From: Deltaproteobacteria bacterium
GTDB taxonomy: Bacteria; Myxococcota_A; UBA796
Length of the DNA: 10,485 nucleotides
Direction of reading: 5' to 3'
NCBI GenBank assembly: GCA_002707085.1
Contig: PALY01000074.1
Span: 2,875 to 13,359 of the forward strand
Part shown: in pieces, positions 1 to 6,302 of the stretch
How positions within the stretch are numbered: position 1 is the first letter of the stretch
Layout: every line of letters starts with the position of its first letter
Program-made: the position numbers and the translations under genes
The notes under the pieces: model-generated
The model's input: only the letters and a program-made list of their open reading frames with translations
What the model was told of the DNA's origin: nothing
Database searches by the model: none

Positions 1-158
1 TCGATTCTGCCATCACGATCGCTGGATGCTGATCCATCCAAAAGTACGTTTACGCCTGGTGTCACCAGTTGGTCTGGACCAGCATCTGCTACTGGAACAG
101 CATCTTTGGTATTGTCACAAGCAGACAACGCCACCACGAACGGCAAAAGCAACCGCAT
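1..158 (-). CDS. PKD-domain lipoprotein, N-terminal part (runs off the window)
   Basis: This is the start of a surface or periplasmic lipoprotein, with 52 codons visible before the left window edge. The start is an ATG at 158-156, preceded on the minus strand by GGAGG about five bases upstream. The protein opens with MRLLLPFVVALSACDN, a type II signal peptide with lipobox LSAC and lipidated Cys14. From about residue 24 it reads ADAGPDQLVTPG, then LLDGSASSDRDGRI. This is the classic opening of a PKD (polycystic kidney disease) immunoglobulin-like repeat, in which the D-G-S-x-S-x-D-x-D-G segment follows ADAGPDQ. PKD repeats usually serve adhesion, spacing or carbohydrate-related roles in extracytoplasmic proteins. 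The rest of the protein, and therefore any catalytic or binding domain, lies outside the window. Asp directly after the Cys would act as an inner-membrane retention signal in Escherichia coli, but that rule need not hold here. Confidence 0.85.
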   Translation of the reverse strand, partial: MRLLLPFVVALSACDNTKDAVPVADAGPDQLVTPGVNVLLDGSASSDRDGRI

Positions 159-188
159 GGACCCTCCACCGCGTCCTCGGGTAAAGAA

Positions 189-219
189 CGCACTGGCATC
201 ATAGATCAATGCCAGTGCG
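189..219. repeat. Perfect 11-bp inverted repeat, possible operator or leader hairpin
   Basis: CGCACTGGCAT at 189-199 is followed by a nine-base spacer and its exact reverse complement ATGCCAGTGCG at 209-219. It lies 31 to 61 bases upstream of the PKD lipoprotein start codon at 158. Neither flank carries a run of T, so a plain intrinsic terminator is unlikely. An operator for a dimeric regulator, or a hairpin in the 5' leader of the lipoprotein mRNA, fits better. That function is inferred from position and symmetry only. Confidence 0.5.
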
Positions 220-338
220 ATTCGCGCATTGTTGATGATTGTTTCTGGTGTTTGGCAGAAATATTGCGCAGGCCAAACCGCGAAATTCACTGTACGGCAT
301 CACGATGAGTGGCCATTCTTGCACCCGGCTCTGTTGCA

Positions 339-355
339 TTGAAATGGTGTTTCAA
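339..355. repeat. 6-bp inverted repeat TTGAAA-N5-TTTCAA
   Basis: TTGAAA at 339-344 and its reverse complement TTTCAA at 350-355 are separated by five bases. The site lies in the gene-free stretch upstream of the PKD lipoprotein. It is short and A/T-rich, so it could be a regulator half-site pair or chance. Confidence 0.25.
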
Positions 356-481
356 ATCATGGTGGCGTGCTTCATATTCCCCGCACAGCACAGTGAATGG
401 GGGCAAATCCTTTTAAGGGACCCACCATGTACAGGTCACTGCAGGCCCCAAAAGTGGGCCAAGGTGTTTCGGACCCTGGTG

Positions 482-501
482 TGATTCACCAAGCTGATTC
501 A
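482..501. repeat. Tandem TGATTCA heptamers
   Basis: TGATTCA occurs at 482-488 and again at 495-501, 13 bases apart start to start. The second copy is the centre of the palindrome GCTGATTCAGC (493-503), and the first sits within the weak hairpin 477-491. They lie just past the 3' end of the PPIase gene, read on the minus strand. No run of T follows, so a terminator role is weak, and no regulator is known to me for this site. Confidence 0.25.
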
Positions 502-524
502 GCGTGTGTTTGGGTTCTACTGAC

Positions 525-1997
525 TTAGGGGCGCCAATGTTGAACAACGTTCGCGCGTTGGGTCAGGTCTTGTTCCCAGGTTTGTACCCATTCCTGTTTG
601 GCCTGCGCTTCCAAGAGTCGGCCGATTCGGGACTTGTCTTCATTGTATTCTTCGTCGCTGGGTAGGTCGAGTGACGTAATTTCGGCAACGATTCGTCCGC
701 CTGCGACTGGGAATACCTCTTGAATCAATCCGGCCTCTTCGGCCTTGGTCAGCATGTCGACAAGCTTTTTAGAGTCACTCAGTCCGGGAAACGTCGGGTT
801 GGCCGCTGCAAAAACGGGTGTTTCCAGAGCCACAACGCCTTGTTCAGCCAAGATTGCTTCGTCTGGGGCGCCGGATGTTTTCCACGACTCAAGCACTCGT
901 TCTGCGTATGCCTGAGCGATACTGCCGACATTCTTTTCTGCAGTGATGGTTTTGGCAATGTCCGCAGATACGCTGTCGAATTCGATTGTTTCAGCGGGAA
1001 TGATGGCGCCGACCTTCATAATGATGAGTCCATCGTTGGTCGTAATCACATCCGTGATTTGCCCAGGTTCCGTTTTGAATACTGCTGCCGCAACGGATGG
1101 CGATAGTTGTTCTTCTGCCATGGTTCCAATGTTTCCGCCGTTAGAGGCAGCCAGACCTTGACTGTTTTCTTTTGCCAAGGTGGCGAAGTCTTCACCTGCA
1201 CGGGCCTTGGCGAGTACGGACTCGATCTTTTCTCGGGGGCTAATCTCGCCTTCTACAGCATCTGTCTTTACCAGGATTTGGTGCAAGTTTGCTTTTCGTG
1301 ACTTCTTGTACAGTCGTTTGAAGTCTTGCTCGTACCGGGCTCGGATGTCGGCCTGGTTTGATTCCATAAATGCAGCCAGCATGCCTGCATCGACTTCAAC
1401 ATCATCCAATAAAGATGAGTCCGGAATTCGAACCATCTTGATGGTCATCTTTGTTTGGCTCTTCATGTATTGACGGCGGAGTTGACCATCGGTAATTCTT
1501 ACGCCGTTGCTTACGGCTTGGCGCAATTTGAATAAAACGATGTCATCGCGGATTTGCTGCTCAAAGCGACCCTGATTGAAACCGAGTCGTTTCAGGTTCT
1601 TCTTGTACAGACGCTGCGAGAATTCTCCACGACTATCTTTGAATTCTTCAATGTTCCAAAGGTAATCAGCAATTTCATCTTCGCTGACTTCAATGCCGTT
1701 TTCGGCCGCTGTCTGGAGCATCAGCTCTGACTGGATCAGTTGGTCGATTGCAAACTGTGCAAGTCGCGCCTGTTCCTCATCGCTAGATGCATCACCTTGA
1801 GAGCGTGAAATTTGGCGCATCAAGCGCTGAAACTGCGTATCTGTAATGCGTTTACCATTCACCTCGGCAACCGTCGTATTCGTCGGTCCTCCAGCGCCAC
1901 CCACGCCCCAAAAGACGAAGACGAGTACGATGGCGGCAAAAACTGCCTTCATCCAAGGGTTGGTCGCGCCTGCGCGAATGTTTTCCATGACGGCCAT
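525..1997 (-). CDS. ppiD: Membrane-anchored peptidyl-prolyl isomerase, SurA/PpiD-like
   Basis: A 490-residue periplasmic folding factor tethered to the inner membrane. The N-terminus has about 16 cytoplasmic residues and then one hydrophobic segment at about 17-36, with no cleavable signal. It is followed by a SurA_N-type chaperone region (about 40-165, starting VAEVNGKRITDTQFQRLM). A single parvulin (PpiC/rotamase) domain spans about 236-331, recognisable from LHQILVKTD, the FATLAKENSQ segment, GGNIG and the closing GLIIMKVG. A C-terminal helical segment follows. This order matches PpiD, although E. coli PpiD is longer (623 residues) and its parvulin domain is inactive; activity here cannot be judged. 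The ATG at 1997 is preferred because AGAGGTG lies a few bases upstream, whereas the next Met (MENIRAG) is too far from it. The M48 peptidase lipoprotein gene ends 56 bases upstream on the same strand, so the two probably share a transcript. Confidence 0.88.
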   Translation of the reverse strand: MAVMENIRAGATNPWMKAVFAAIVLVFVFWGVGGAGGPTNTTVAEVNGKRITDTQFQRLMRQISRSQGDASSDEEQARLAQFAIDQLIQSELMLQTAAENGIEVSEDEIADYLWNIEEFKDSRGEFSQRLYKKNLKRLGFNQGRFEQQIRDDIVLFKLRQAVSNGVRITDGQLRRQYMKSQTKMTIKMVRIPDSSLLDDVEVDAGMLAAFMESNQADIRARYEQDFKRLYKKSRKANLHQILVKTDAVEGEISPREKIESVLAKARAGEDFATLAKENSQGLAASNGGNIGTMAEEQLSPSVAAAVFKTEPGQITDVITTNDGLIIMKVGAIIPAETIEFDSVSADIAKTITAEKNVGSIAQAYAERVLESWKTSGAPDEAILAEQGVVALETPVFAAANPTFPGLSDSKKLVDMLTKAEEAGLIQEVFPVAGGRIVAEITSLDLPSDEEYNEDKSRIGRLLEAQAKQEWVQTWEQDLTQRANVVQHWRP

Positions 1998-2030
1998 AGA
2001 GCACCTCTGAGCCTGCCGCTATAAAGAGGC

Positions 2031-2054
2031 AACCCGCTCTACGCAAGCCGGGTT
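2031..2054 (-). terminator. Hairpin just after the M48 gene, possible partial terminator
   Basis: AACCCGCT at 2031-2038 pairs with AGCCGGGTT at 2046-2054 around a seven-base loop, with one bulged C. The hairpin begins at the stop codon of the M48 peptidase gene. On the minus strand it is followed by GCCTCTTTATAG, only weakly T-rich. It could lower transcription into the PPIase gene or stabilise the 3' end of the upstream message. It does not look like a strong intrinsic terminator. Confidence 0.35.
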
Positions 2055-2908
2055 TAGTCGGTTGTTGTCCATAGCGTGGCTTGAGTGTCCCGTTCCAGTT
2101 TATTTCGGGCATGCCTTTTCTTTGCTTGCGGGAGCCAGTCTCGGAGGTTTTGTTTGCGTTGGTTATGGCTTGGGTGAGTGGATAAGAAAGTCGGAACACC
2201 GGTTTTCCCCGCCTGTTTCCGCATGCGATTCCATACTTTGATGGCCTCTTCTGGTGGGTACCCGGCCCTCGCCATGTACATCATCCCGATAATGTCTGCT
2301 TCTTTTTCATGTTTCCGTGAGAAGGGCAGCATGACGCCGACCTCAAGGCCAATACCAAGGGCGGCCATCAAAAGATTCTTAGAATCTTCAGGCAGGTCCG
2401 TGTTTTTGTCTAGATGCATGTATAGGACGGTAAGTCCGCCAAGAACTGTGGCTTGCTGGGTCAGCCTTTCTGCTGAATGGTTCGCCACCGCGTGTCCGAC
2501 CTCGTGCCCCATCACGAAACCCATGCCGGCTTCGTTCTTTAGGACGGGCAATATGCCCTTGTAGAATGCGATTTTCCCACCGGGTAGACACCATGCGTTG
2601 ATGGTTTCATCATCGTCAATGAGAGCGTACCTCCAACCGTATTTGGGCTTTTGTGCGATCCGAGAAATCTTTTTCCCGACTCTATTTAGTGTTTTTGAGT
2701 CGTCGGACTTTTTTTCGATGTCCAATTGTTCCAACATTTCGTCGTATGCTGTTGAACCCAAGGAACGCATGATTGGATCAGGTATGACATTCAACTGCGT
2801 TCGTTGGGTGACGGGCGCACGAGTACACCCAGAGACCCCTGCGAGGCTGAGTGAAATTAGCCAAGGCATCATGTGTCTACGAAAGATGGTTGTCTGGGGC
2901 GTTCTCAT
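2054..2908 (-). CDS. M48-family zinc metallopeptidase, lipoprotein
   Basis: A 284-residue periplasmic zinc protease of the M48 family (relatives: BepA, LoiP, Oma1), which in other bacteria degrades or assists misassembled outer-membrane proteins. The N-terminus MRTPQTTIFRRH is followed by a hydrophobic stretch ending in the lipobox VSGC, so Cys28 should be lipidated. The zinc site is HEVGH at 135-139, with the third ligand Glu203 in EKEADIIG. The conserved THPSHNQR block at 244-251 is also present. The start at 2908 is chosen because AGGAGGT lies nine bases upstream and because it places the signal peptide at the N-terminus. An in-frame TTG at 2983 also has a good ribosome site and would add 25 polar residues. 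The frame stays open to an ATG at 3085. The PPIase gene follows on the same strand, which fits an envelope quality-control pair. Confidence 0.9.
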   Translation of the reverse strand: MRTPQTTIFRRHMMPWLISLSLAGVSGCTRAPVTQRTQLNVIPDPIMRSLGSTAYDEMLEQLDIEKKSDDSKTLNRVGKKISRIAQKPKYGWRYALIDDDETINAWCLPGGKIAFYKGILPVLKNEAGMGFVMGHEVGHAVANHSAERLTQQATVLGGLTVLYMHLDKNTDLPEDSKNLLMAALGIGLEVGVMLPFSRKHEKEADIIGMMYMARAGYPPEEAIKVWNRMRKQAGKTGVPTFLSTHPSHNQRKQNLRDWLPQAKKRHARNKLERDTQATLWTTTD

Positions 2909-2917
2909 CGGGCGCTG

Positions 2918-2924
2918 ACCTCCT
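2918..2924 (-). promoter_or_regulatory. Ribosome binding site deciding the M48 start
   Basis: On the minus strand this reads AGGAGGT, an almost complete Shine-Dalgarno sequence nine bases before the ATG at 2908. It supports starting the protease at the signal peptide rather than at the further upstream in-frame codons. Confidence 0.7.
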
Positions 2925-3014
2925 CTACATGATACAAGTTGTTTACGCAGCTCATTCTCCATGAGTTCATGTTGTCCCCGCAATTTCTCTCCTCCTACTC
3001 CCTGAAACCCCAAG

Positions 3015-4043
3015 ATGATCAATTCTGTATTTGGTGCGATGTCGTGTGACATGGCAATCGACATGGGTACATTCCATACACGCATTCATGTGAAAGGGCG
3101 GGATGATGTAGCCATCGTTCCAAGTGCTGTCTCGATTTTGCATGGCAGAAACGGTGAGAGGAGAATTCTTGCTGTTGGTGAAGAGGCATGGCAAATGCTT
3201 GGCCGTACTCCCAAGGACGTTCAAGTGGTGCGTCCTATTCGAGATGGGTTGATCACTGAGTTTGATGTTGCGGAAGCATTACTCCGACACCAGATGGTGA
3301 AAATTCAAGGTCGCCGTCTGTGGGTGGGTCCGCGTGTAGCGATTTGTATCCCTTATGGAACCACAGAAGTGGAGAAGAGAGCGGTCCGAGAGTTGGCTGA
3401 AGCTGCTGGGGCCCGAGAAGTCCACTTGATTGAGCAGCCACTTGCAGCGGCTGCGGGCGCTGGGCTTCCGATCACCGAGGCCTGCGGGCAAATGGTCATT
3501 GATGTCGGTGCCGGAAAAACGCAAATCGCTGTGATTTCCCTGGGTGGAATTGTGTACAGTCGATGCGTGAAAGTGGGTGGCGATCACATGGATAGCGCAC
3601 TCATCCGGCACATAGAAAAACACTATGGTGTCAGCATTGGTGTGGGTACATCGAACACACTCAAAAACCTCATTGGTACCGCTCTACCCGAGGCGAACGA
3701 TCGCTCCATGGTAATAAAGGGCAGGGACTTGGATACCGGGTTTCCAAGGGCCGTTGAGATCGCACAGGTCGATGTTGGGGCGGCACTCCAAGTGGCAGTT
3801 CAACTGATCGTCGATGCAGTCATTGCCAGTATGGAACACACGCCGCCCGACTTGGCCTCTGATATTGCTGGGACGGGCATTGTGTTGACGGGTGGCGGCG
3901 CAAAACTTTCAGGGTTGGATCGCGCGATTGGCCATGCCACAGGATTGGCTGTGGTCATTGCTGAAGAGCCGACTTCATCCACGGTTCGTGGTGCCGCATT
4001 GGCGCTTCAGAATCAGCAAATCTTGCGAGCTGCCGTAGGCTGA
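3015..4043 (+). CDS. mreB: MreB-family bacterial actin, divergent nucleotide site
   Basis: A 342-residue member of the MreB/actin ATPase family, normal in length and alignable end to end. MreB filaments under the inner membrane guide cell-wall synthesis. Conserved blocks include MLGRTPKDVQVVRPIRDG (62-79), EVEKRAVRELAEAAGAREV (118-136), ISLGGIVYSR (174-183) and the adenine-side LTGGGAKLSGLDRAI (291-305). Several active-site positions differ from ordinary MreB: DLGTANT is DMGTFHT (16-22), the EEP motif is EQP (140-142), and DIGGGTTEV is DVGAGKTQI (163-171). The changed EEP residue and the Thr replaced by Lys168 correspond, by my alignment, to residues used in ATP hydrolysis. No mreC, mreD, penicillin-binding protein or rodA gene adjoins it, so it may be a second, specialised paralogue. 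The ATG at 3015 has no clear Shine-Dalgarno sequence, but the N-terminal FGAMSCDMAIDMGT fits the family start. The M48 gene is divergent and thioredoxin is convergent. Confidence 0.9.
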   Translation: MINSVFGAMSCDMAIDMGTFHTRIHVKGRDDVAIVPSAVSILHGRNGERRILAVGEEAWQMLGRTPKDVQVVRPIRDGLITEFDVAEALLRHQMVKIQGRRLWVGPRVAICIPYGTTEVEKRAVRELAEAAGAREVHLIEQPLAAAAGAGLPITEACGQMVIDVGAGKTQIAVISLGGIVYSRCVKVGGDHMDSALIRHIEKHYGVSIGVGTSNTLKNLIGTALPEANDRSMVIKGRDLDTGFPRAVEIAQVDVGAALQVAVQLIVDAVIASMEHTPPDLASDIAGTGIVLTGGGAKLSGLDRAIGHATGLAVVIAEEPTSSTVRGAALALQNQQILRAAVG

Positions 4044-4062
4044 TTCGAAGCCTACAGCAGCT
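4028..4062. terminator. Shared hairpin terminator between mreB and trxA
   Basis: AGCTGC (4028-4033) pairs with GCAGCT (4057-4062), and GTAGGCT (4035-4041) pairs with AGCCTAC (4049-4055). The two stems are separated by one mismatch and close on a seven-base loop. The structure overlaps the mreB stop codon and ends ten bases before the thioredoxin stop codon on the other strand. Its place between convergent genes suggests termination in both directions. Neither side has a good T tract, so it may depend on extra factors or mainly protect 3' ends. Confidence 0.6.
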
Positions 4063-4071
4063 ACAAAGACT

Positions 4072-4401
4072 CTACAGTGCGGCGGCGACAAACGCGTCGA
4101 GATCCTTGCGGTTGAGTGCGCCAACACGTTGGTCGATGACCTGGCCACCCTTGAAGAGCAACAGGGTGGGAATATTCCGCACGCCGAATCGTTGCGCAAT
4201 GCTGTGGTTGTGGTCGACGTCAACCTTGCAGATGCTCAGTTTGTTTTCGTAGTCGGTGGCCATCTGTTCCAGCACGGGTGCGATGGCCTTACAGGGACCA
4301 CACCAAGTCGCCCAAAAATCGACAAGGACAGGAATTTCGCTATTTACGACATCGGCGTCGAAGGTGGCATCGGTAGAATTGGTGACGAGTTCACTGGCCA
4401 T
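4072..4401 (-). CDS. trxA: Thioredoxin
   Basis: A 109-residue cytoplasmic thioredoxin, the usual size, that reduces protein disulfides using electrons from thioredoxin reductase. The active site WCGPC is at 33-37 within VLVDFWATWCGPCKAIAPVL. The cis-proline motif NIPTL (Pro78) and the following LLLFKGGQ strand are intact. The ATG at 4401 is preferred because GGAG lies five bases upstream and the product then starts MASELVTNST. The open frame continues upstream to 4500, but those residues do not resemble the family. There is no signal peptide. It converges with mreB across a shared hairpin. Its upstream region also carries the start signals of the J-domain/TPR gene on the plus strand, including an inverted repeat at 4436-4454. 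Confidence 0.96.
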   Translation of the reverse strand: MASELVTNSTDATFDADVVNSEIPVLVDFWATWCGPCKAIAPVLEQMATDYENKLSICKVDVDHNHSIAQRFGVRNIPTLLLFKGGQVIDQRVGALNRKDLDAFVAAAL

Positions 4402-4435
4402 GATGGCTCCATTAAAGTGAGGAAAGTGGAAGAAT

Positions 4436-4454
4436 GAACACTTTAGGGGTGTTC
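4436..4454. promoter_or_regulatory. Operator-like inverted repeat GAACAC-N7-GTGTTC
   Basis: GAACAC at 4436-4441 and its reverse complement GTGTTC at 4449-4454 flank seven bases. The site lies in the gap between the divergent thioredoxin and J-domain/TPR genes, 35 bases before the thioredoxin start codon. A dimeric regulator could bind here and affect both. It resembles but does not match known LexA boxes, because the GAAC and GTTC cores are 11 bases apart. Its role is inferred from symmetry and position. Confidence 0.4.
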
Positions 4455-4505
4455 GGTTTACCAATACCCATGTACGATCTCTCTGGGTATCGGGCAACAC
4501 CTCTA

Positions 4506-4533
4506 TTTACGATGGAGGAGCGGGCTGTATATC
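4506..4533 (+). promoter_or_regulatory. Possible sigma-70-type promoter for the J-domain/hem operon
   Basis: TTTACG at 4506-4511 could be a -35 box and TATATC at 4528-4533 a -10 box, with 16 bases between them. Each matches four of six consensus bases. Transcription would begin near 4540, giving a short leader that holds the ribosome site TAGGTGG before the ATG at 4555. This is a weak sequence match made more plausible by position. Confidence 0.35.
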
Positions 4534-4554
4534 TGTGGCATAATAGGTGGCTAA

Positions 4555-6246
4555 ATGCAGGACGTCGGTACGGAAACATGGTCGGGAGTGGGTTTTTTGA
4601 CCACTCTTGGGGGGGCGTCAGTCGACGTTCCACCTTTCCGAACTTTGTTTCTTGCGCACCGAACCAAGGCGACCGGTAAGCTCTGGCTCACCCGAGGTGC
4701 AGATATTCGCACCATTGATTTGGCGGATGGTCAAATTGTTGGTTTTTCAGGTTTTCCTGAGTTGATTGAGGAGTTTGAAGGTGAGCGGGGTTGGTCTGGC
4801 ACTGAGTGGATAGAAGCGTTGGTGGCTTCTGGATGTACGCCCGAAGAGGCGCCCCGTAAAGTCGTGGTGGCGATCGCGGTTGCGGCGCTCAAGATCGAAG
4901 ATGAAGGTGACTGGATGGTTCGATTTGCAGCGGACATGTCATCGGCAGCTTCTGACGATGTAGTTCCGTTAAAATTTGCTGAAGCTTCCAGTGCTGCAGT
5001 CGCCCATCATTTGAGCCAGTCTCGCATCCGGCAATGGATGGAGGGCTTGCCAGGTGGAATTTTGTCCGTCCAGCGCCCCAGCGACTCCCCCGAATCAGAC
5101 TGGGGGCTTGATGATGCCGCCCTCAAGGTTTTGGGTGTTGTAGAGCAGGCGGAGAACGTCGGCGCCCTTTTTGTCGCATTGGGCGATGACGATTGGACTT
5201 ATCTTGGACTACTGTGGCGCCTCGGATTGGTGTCTGGCGCGGCCCATCATCCTACTGAAGAGTCTGAACCAACTGAGAAAACAGTGGCGAAAGCGCGTAT
5301 TGATGACTTGGGTGATATGAATACTGAAGAGTATGAGGCCACCAAGCCTCGTCCTCGGCGGGAACGTCCTACTCAGAGGGCGGCCAAGAAGAAGGAGGCC
5401 AAAACGAGGCCTTCCGGCAATGCTTCCAGTAAGAGGAAACGAAGGTTGAGTCCTCGGAGGATGGCCATTCGACGGTCACCTTGGCAATCTTCTCCGGCTG
5501 AAATCGAAGGGCATCTGCGCGAAGCGTATGAAGTGTTGAAGCAGGCGCGGCCTGAGTACATTTTCCGTATTCGAACCACCAAAGACCTGGAAACCATCAA
5601 TATAGAGCGCCAATACCGTGAATCGTGTGCCCGTTATCACCCAGATAAGTATTCTCGGGAAAGTCATGCGATCCGTTCGTTGGCTGAGGCCTGTTTCACG
5701 TTGGTTGCGGATGCATTTCATCAGCTGGAAGTAGCTGAATATGTGGATCCGTTGCGAATCCGCTTGGTTGAAAAGGAGACCGGGCAAAAAGTCGTTACGG
5801 ATAAGCCCCGCCAGCATGCCAAAGTGGAGTTCGCTAAAGCAACCGTATTGTTTCGCCAGAAGCGCTACGCGGATGCCCTGGCTTTGGCTCGAGATGCCAT
5901 GGCGGGAGACCCCGACCAGTGGGAGTACAGTTACCTGCACGCAAAGGCGGGCTATCGGGCCGGTGAAGTGTCAATCGAAGATACATCAAAAGCCATTTTG
6001 GAACTTCAGGGGGCCAATTCGATAGAAAAGGCCGAGACTCTTTACACGCTTGGGGAATTTTTCCTAAAAGAAGGAGACGATAAAAAGGCCTATAAAATGT
6101 TTCAGAATGCTCTCGTATGCGATCCGCAGAATGTAGGTTCAAGGCGCAGACTTCGGCTTCGTGAGCGTCGCGAGGTTGGGGCTCAGGAGAAAGAGAAGCA
6201 GTCGGGTGGGTTCCTTGGAGGCTTGTTTCAGCGTCGCAAGGGGTAG
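4555..6246 (+). CDS. J-domain and TPR mosaic protein
   Basis: A 563-residue soluble protein of unknown exact role. Residues about 25-70 (RTLFLAHRTKATGKLWL, then IRTIDLADGQIVGF) resemble the opening of DUF4388-type modules common in delta-proteobacterial mosaic proteins, a tentative match. A region to about 230 follows with no recognisable motif. Next comes a very basic linker (about 264-310, rich in Arg and Lys), then a J-domain-like segment (about 320-397) with intact HPD at 362-364 in ARYHPDKYSRES. The HPD motif stimulates Hsp70 (DnaK) ATPase. Two TPR-like units lie at about 423-456 and 493-527, and the end is GGFLGGLFQRRKG. There is no signal peptide or membrane segment. The ATG at 4555 has TAGGTGG four bases upstream. 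It leads the ccsA-hemA-hemC genes, 56 bases before ccsA. A DnaK co-chaperone or scaffold role is inference; the client is unknown. Confidence 0.85.
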   Translation: MQDVGTETWSGVGFLTTLGGASVDVPPFRTLFLAHRTKATGKLWLTRGADIRTIDLADGQIVGFSGFPELIEEFEGERGWSGTEWIEALVASGCTPEEAPRKVVVAIAVAALKIEDEGDWMVRFAADMSSAASDDVVPLKFAEASSAAVAHHLSQSRIRQWMEGLPGGILSVQRPSDSPESDWGLDDAALKVLGVVEQAENVGALFVALGDDDWTYLGLLWRLGLVSGAAHHPTEESEPTEKTVAKARIDDLGDMNTEEYEATKPRPRRERPTQRAAKKKEAKTRPSGNASSKRKRRLSPRRMAIRRSPWQSSPAEIEGHLREAYEVLKQARPEYIFRIRTTKDLETINIERQYRESCARYHPDKYSRESHAIRSLAEACFTLVADAFHQLEVAEYVDPLRIRLVEKETGQKVVTDKPRQHAKVEFAKATVLFRQKRYADALALARDAMAGDPDQWEYSYLHAKAGYRAGEVSIEDTSKAILELQGANSIEKAETLYTLGEFFLKEGDDKKAYKMFQNALVCDPQNVGSRRRLRLRERREVGAQEKEKQSGGFLGGLFQRRKG

Positions 6247-6302
6247 CCTAGGCTAAATCGTCACGCGATGGTCAATTGGATTGGGTTAGAGGCGTCGGCA
6301 TT

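Larger units (their letters stand above)
159..524. other. Intergenic region with small repeats, no convincing gene
   Basis: This 366-base stretch separates the end of the PPIase gene from the start of the PKD lipoprotein gene, both on the minus strand. Short open frames exist, but none has a good ribosome binding site, a recognisable domain or a plausible composition. It holds a perfect 11-bp inverted repeat (189-219), a 6-bp A/T-rich inverted repeat (339-355), a weak 5-bp hairpin (477-491) and a repeated TGATTCA heptamer (482-501). The promoter of the PKD lipoprotein is expected here, but no clear -35/-10 pair could be fixed. Confidence 0.6.

Noticed and set aside
239..484. 81-codon plus-strand open frame in the gene-free stretch
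   Set aside because: It begins with TTG without a ribosome site and shows no domain or signal peptide.
159..524. Non-coding RNA or insertion remnant in the gene-free stretch
   Set aside because: No terminal inverted repeats, target duplication, transposase fragment, or strong extended fold with a terminator was seen.
4436..4454. LexA (SOS) box
   Set aside because: The GAAC and GTTC cores are 11 bases apart, not the 4 or 7 expected for known LexA sites with these half-sites, and the neighbouring genes are not repair genes.
4434..4679. 81-codon plus-strand open frame upstream of the J-domain/TPR gene
   Set aside because: It has a purine-rich stretch before the ATG but overlaps the better supported start at 4555 in another frame, and the product resembles nothing.
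5476..5940. 154-codon minus-strand open frame inside the J-domain/TPR gene
   Set aside because: It is fully antisense to a gene with clear HPD and TPR motifs, with no ribosome site or known domain; a shadow frame.
6268..6300. ATG at 6268 as a start for the ccsA-like gene
   Set aside because: It is in a different frame from the membrane protein and soon meets a stop. Joining it would need a frameshift, for which there is no evidence.
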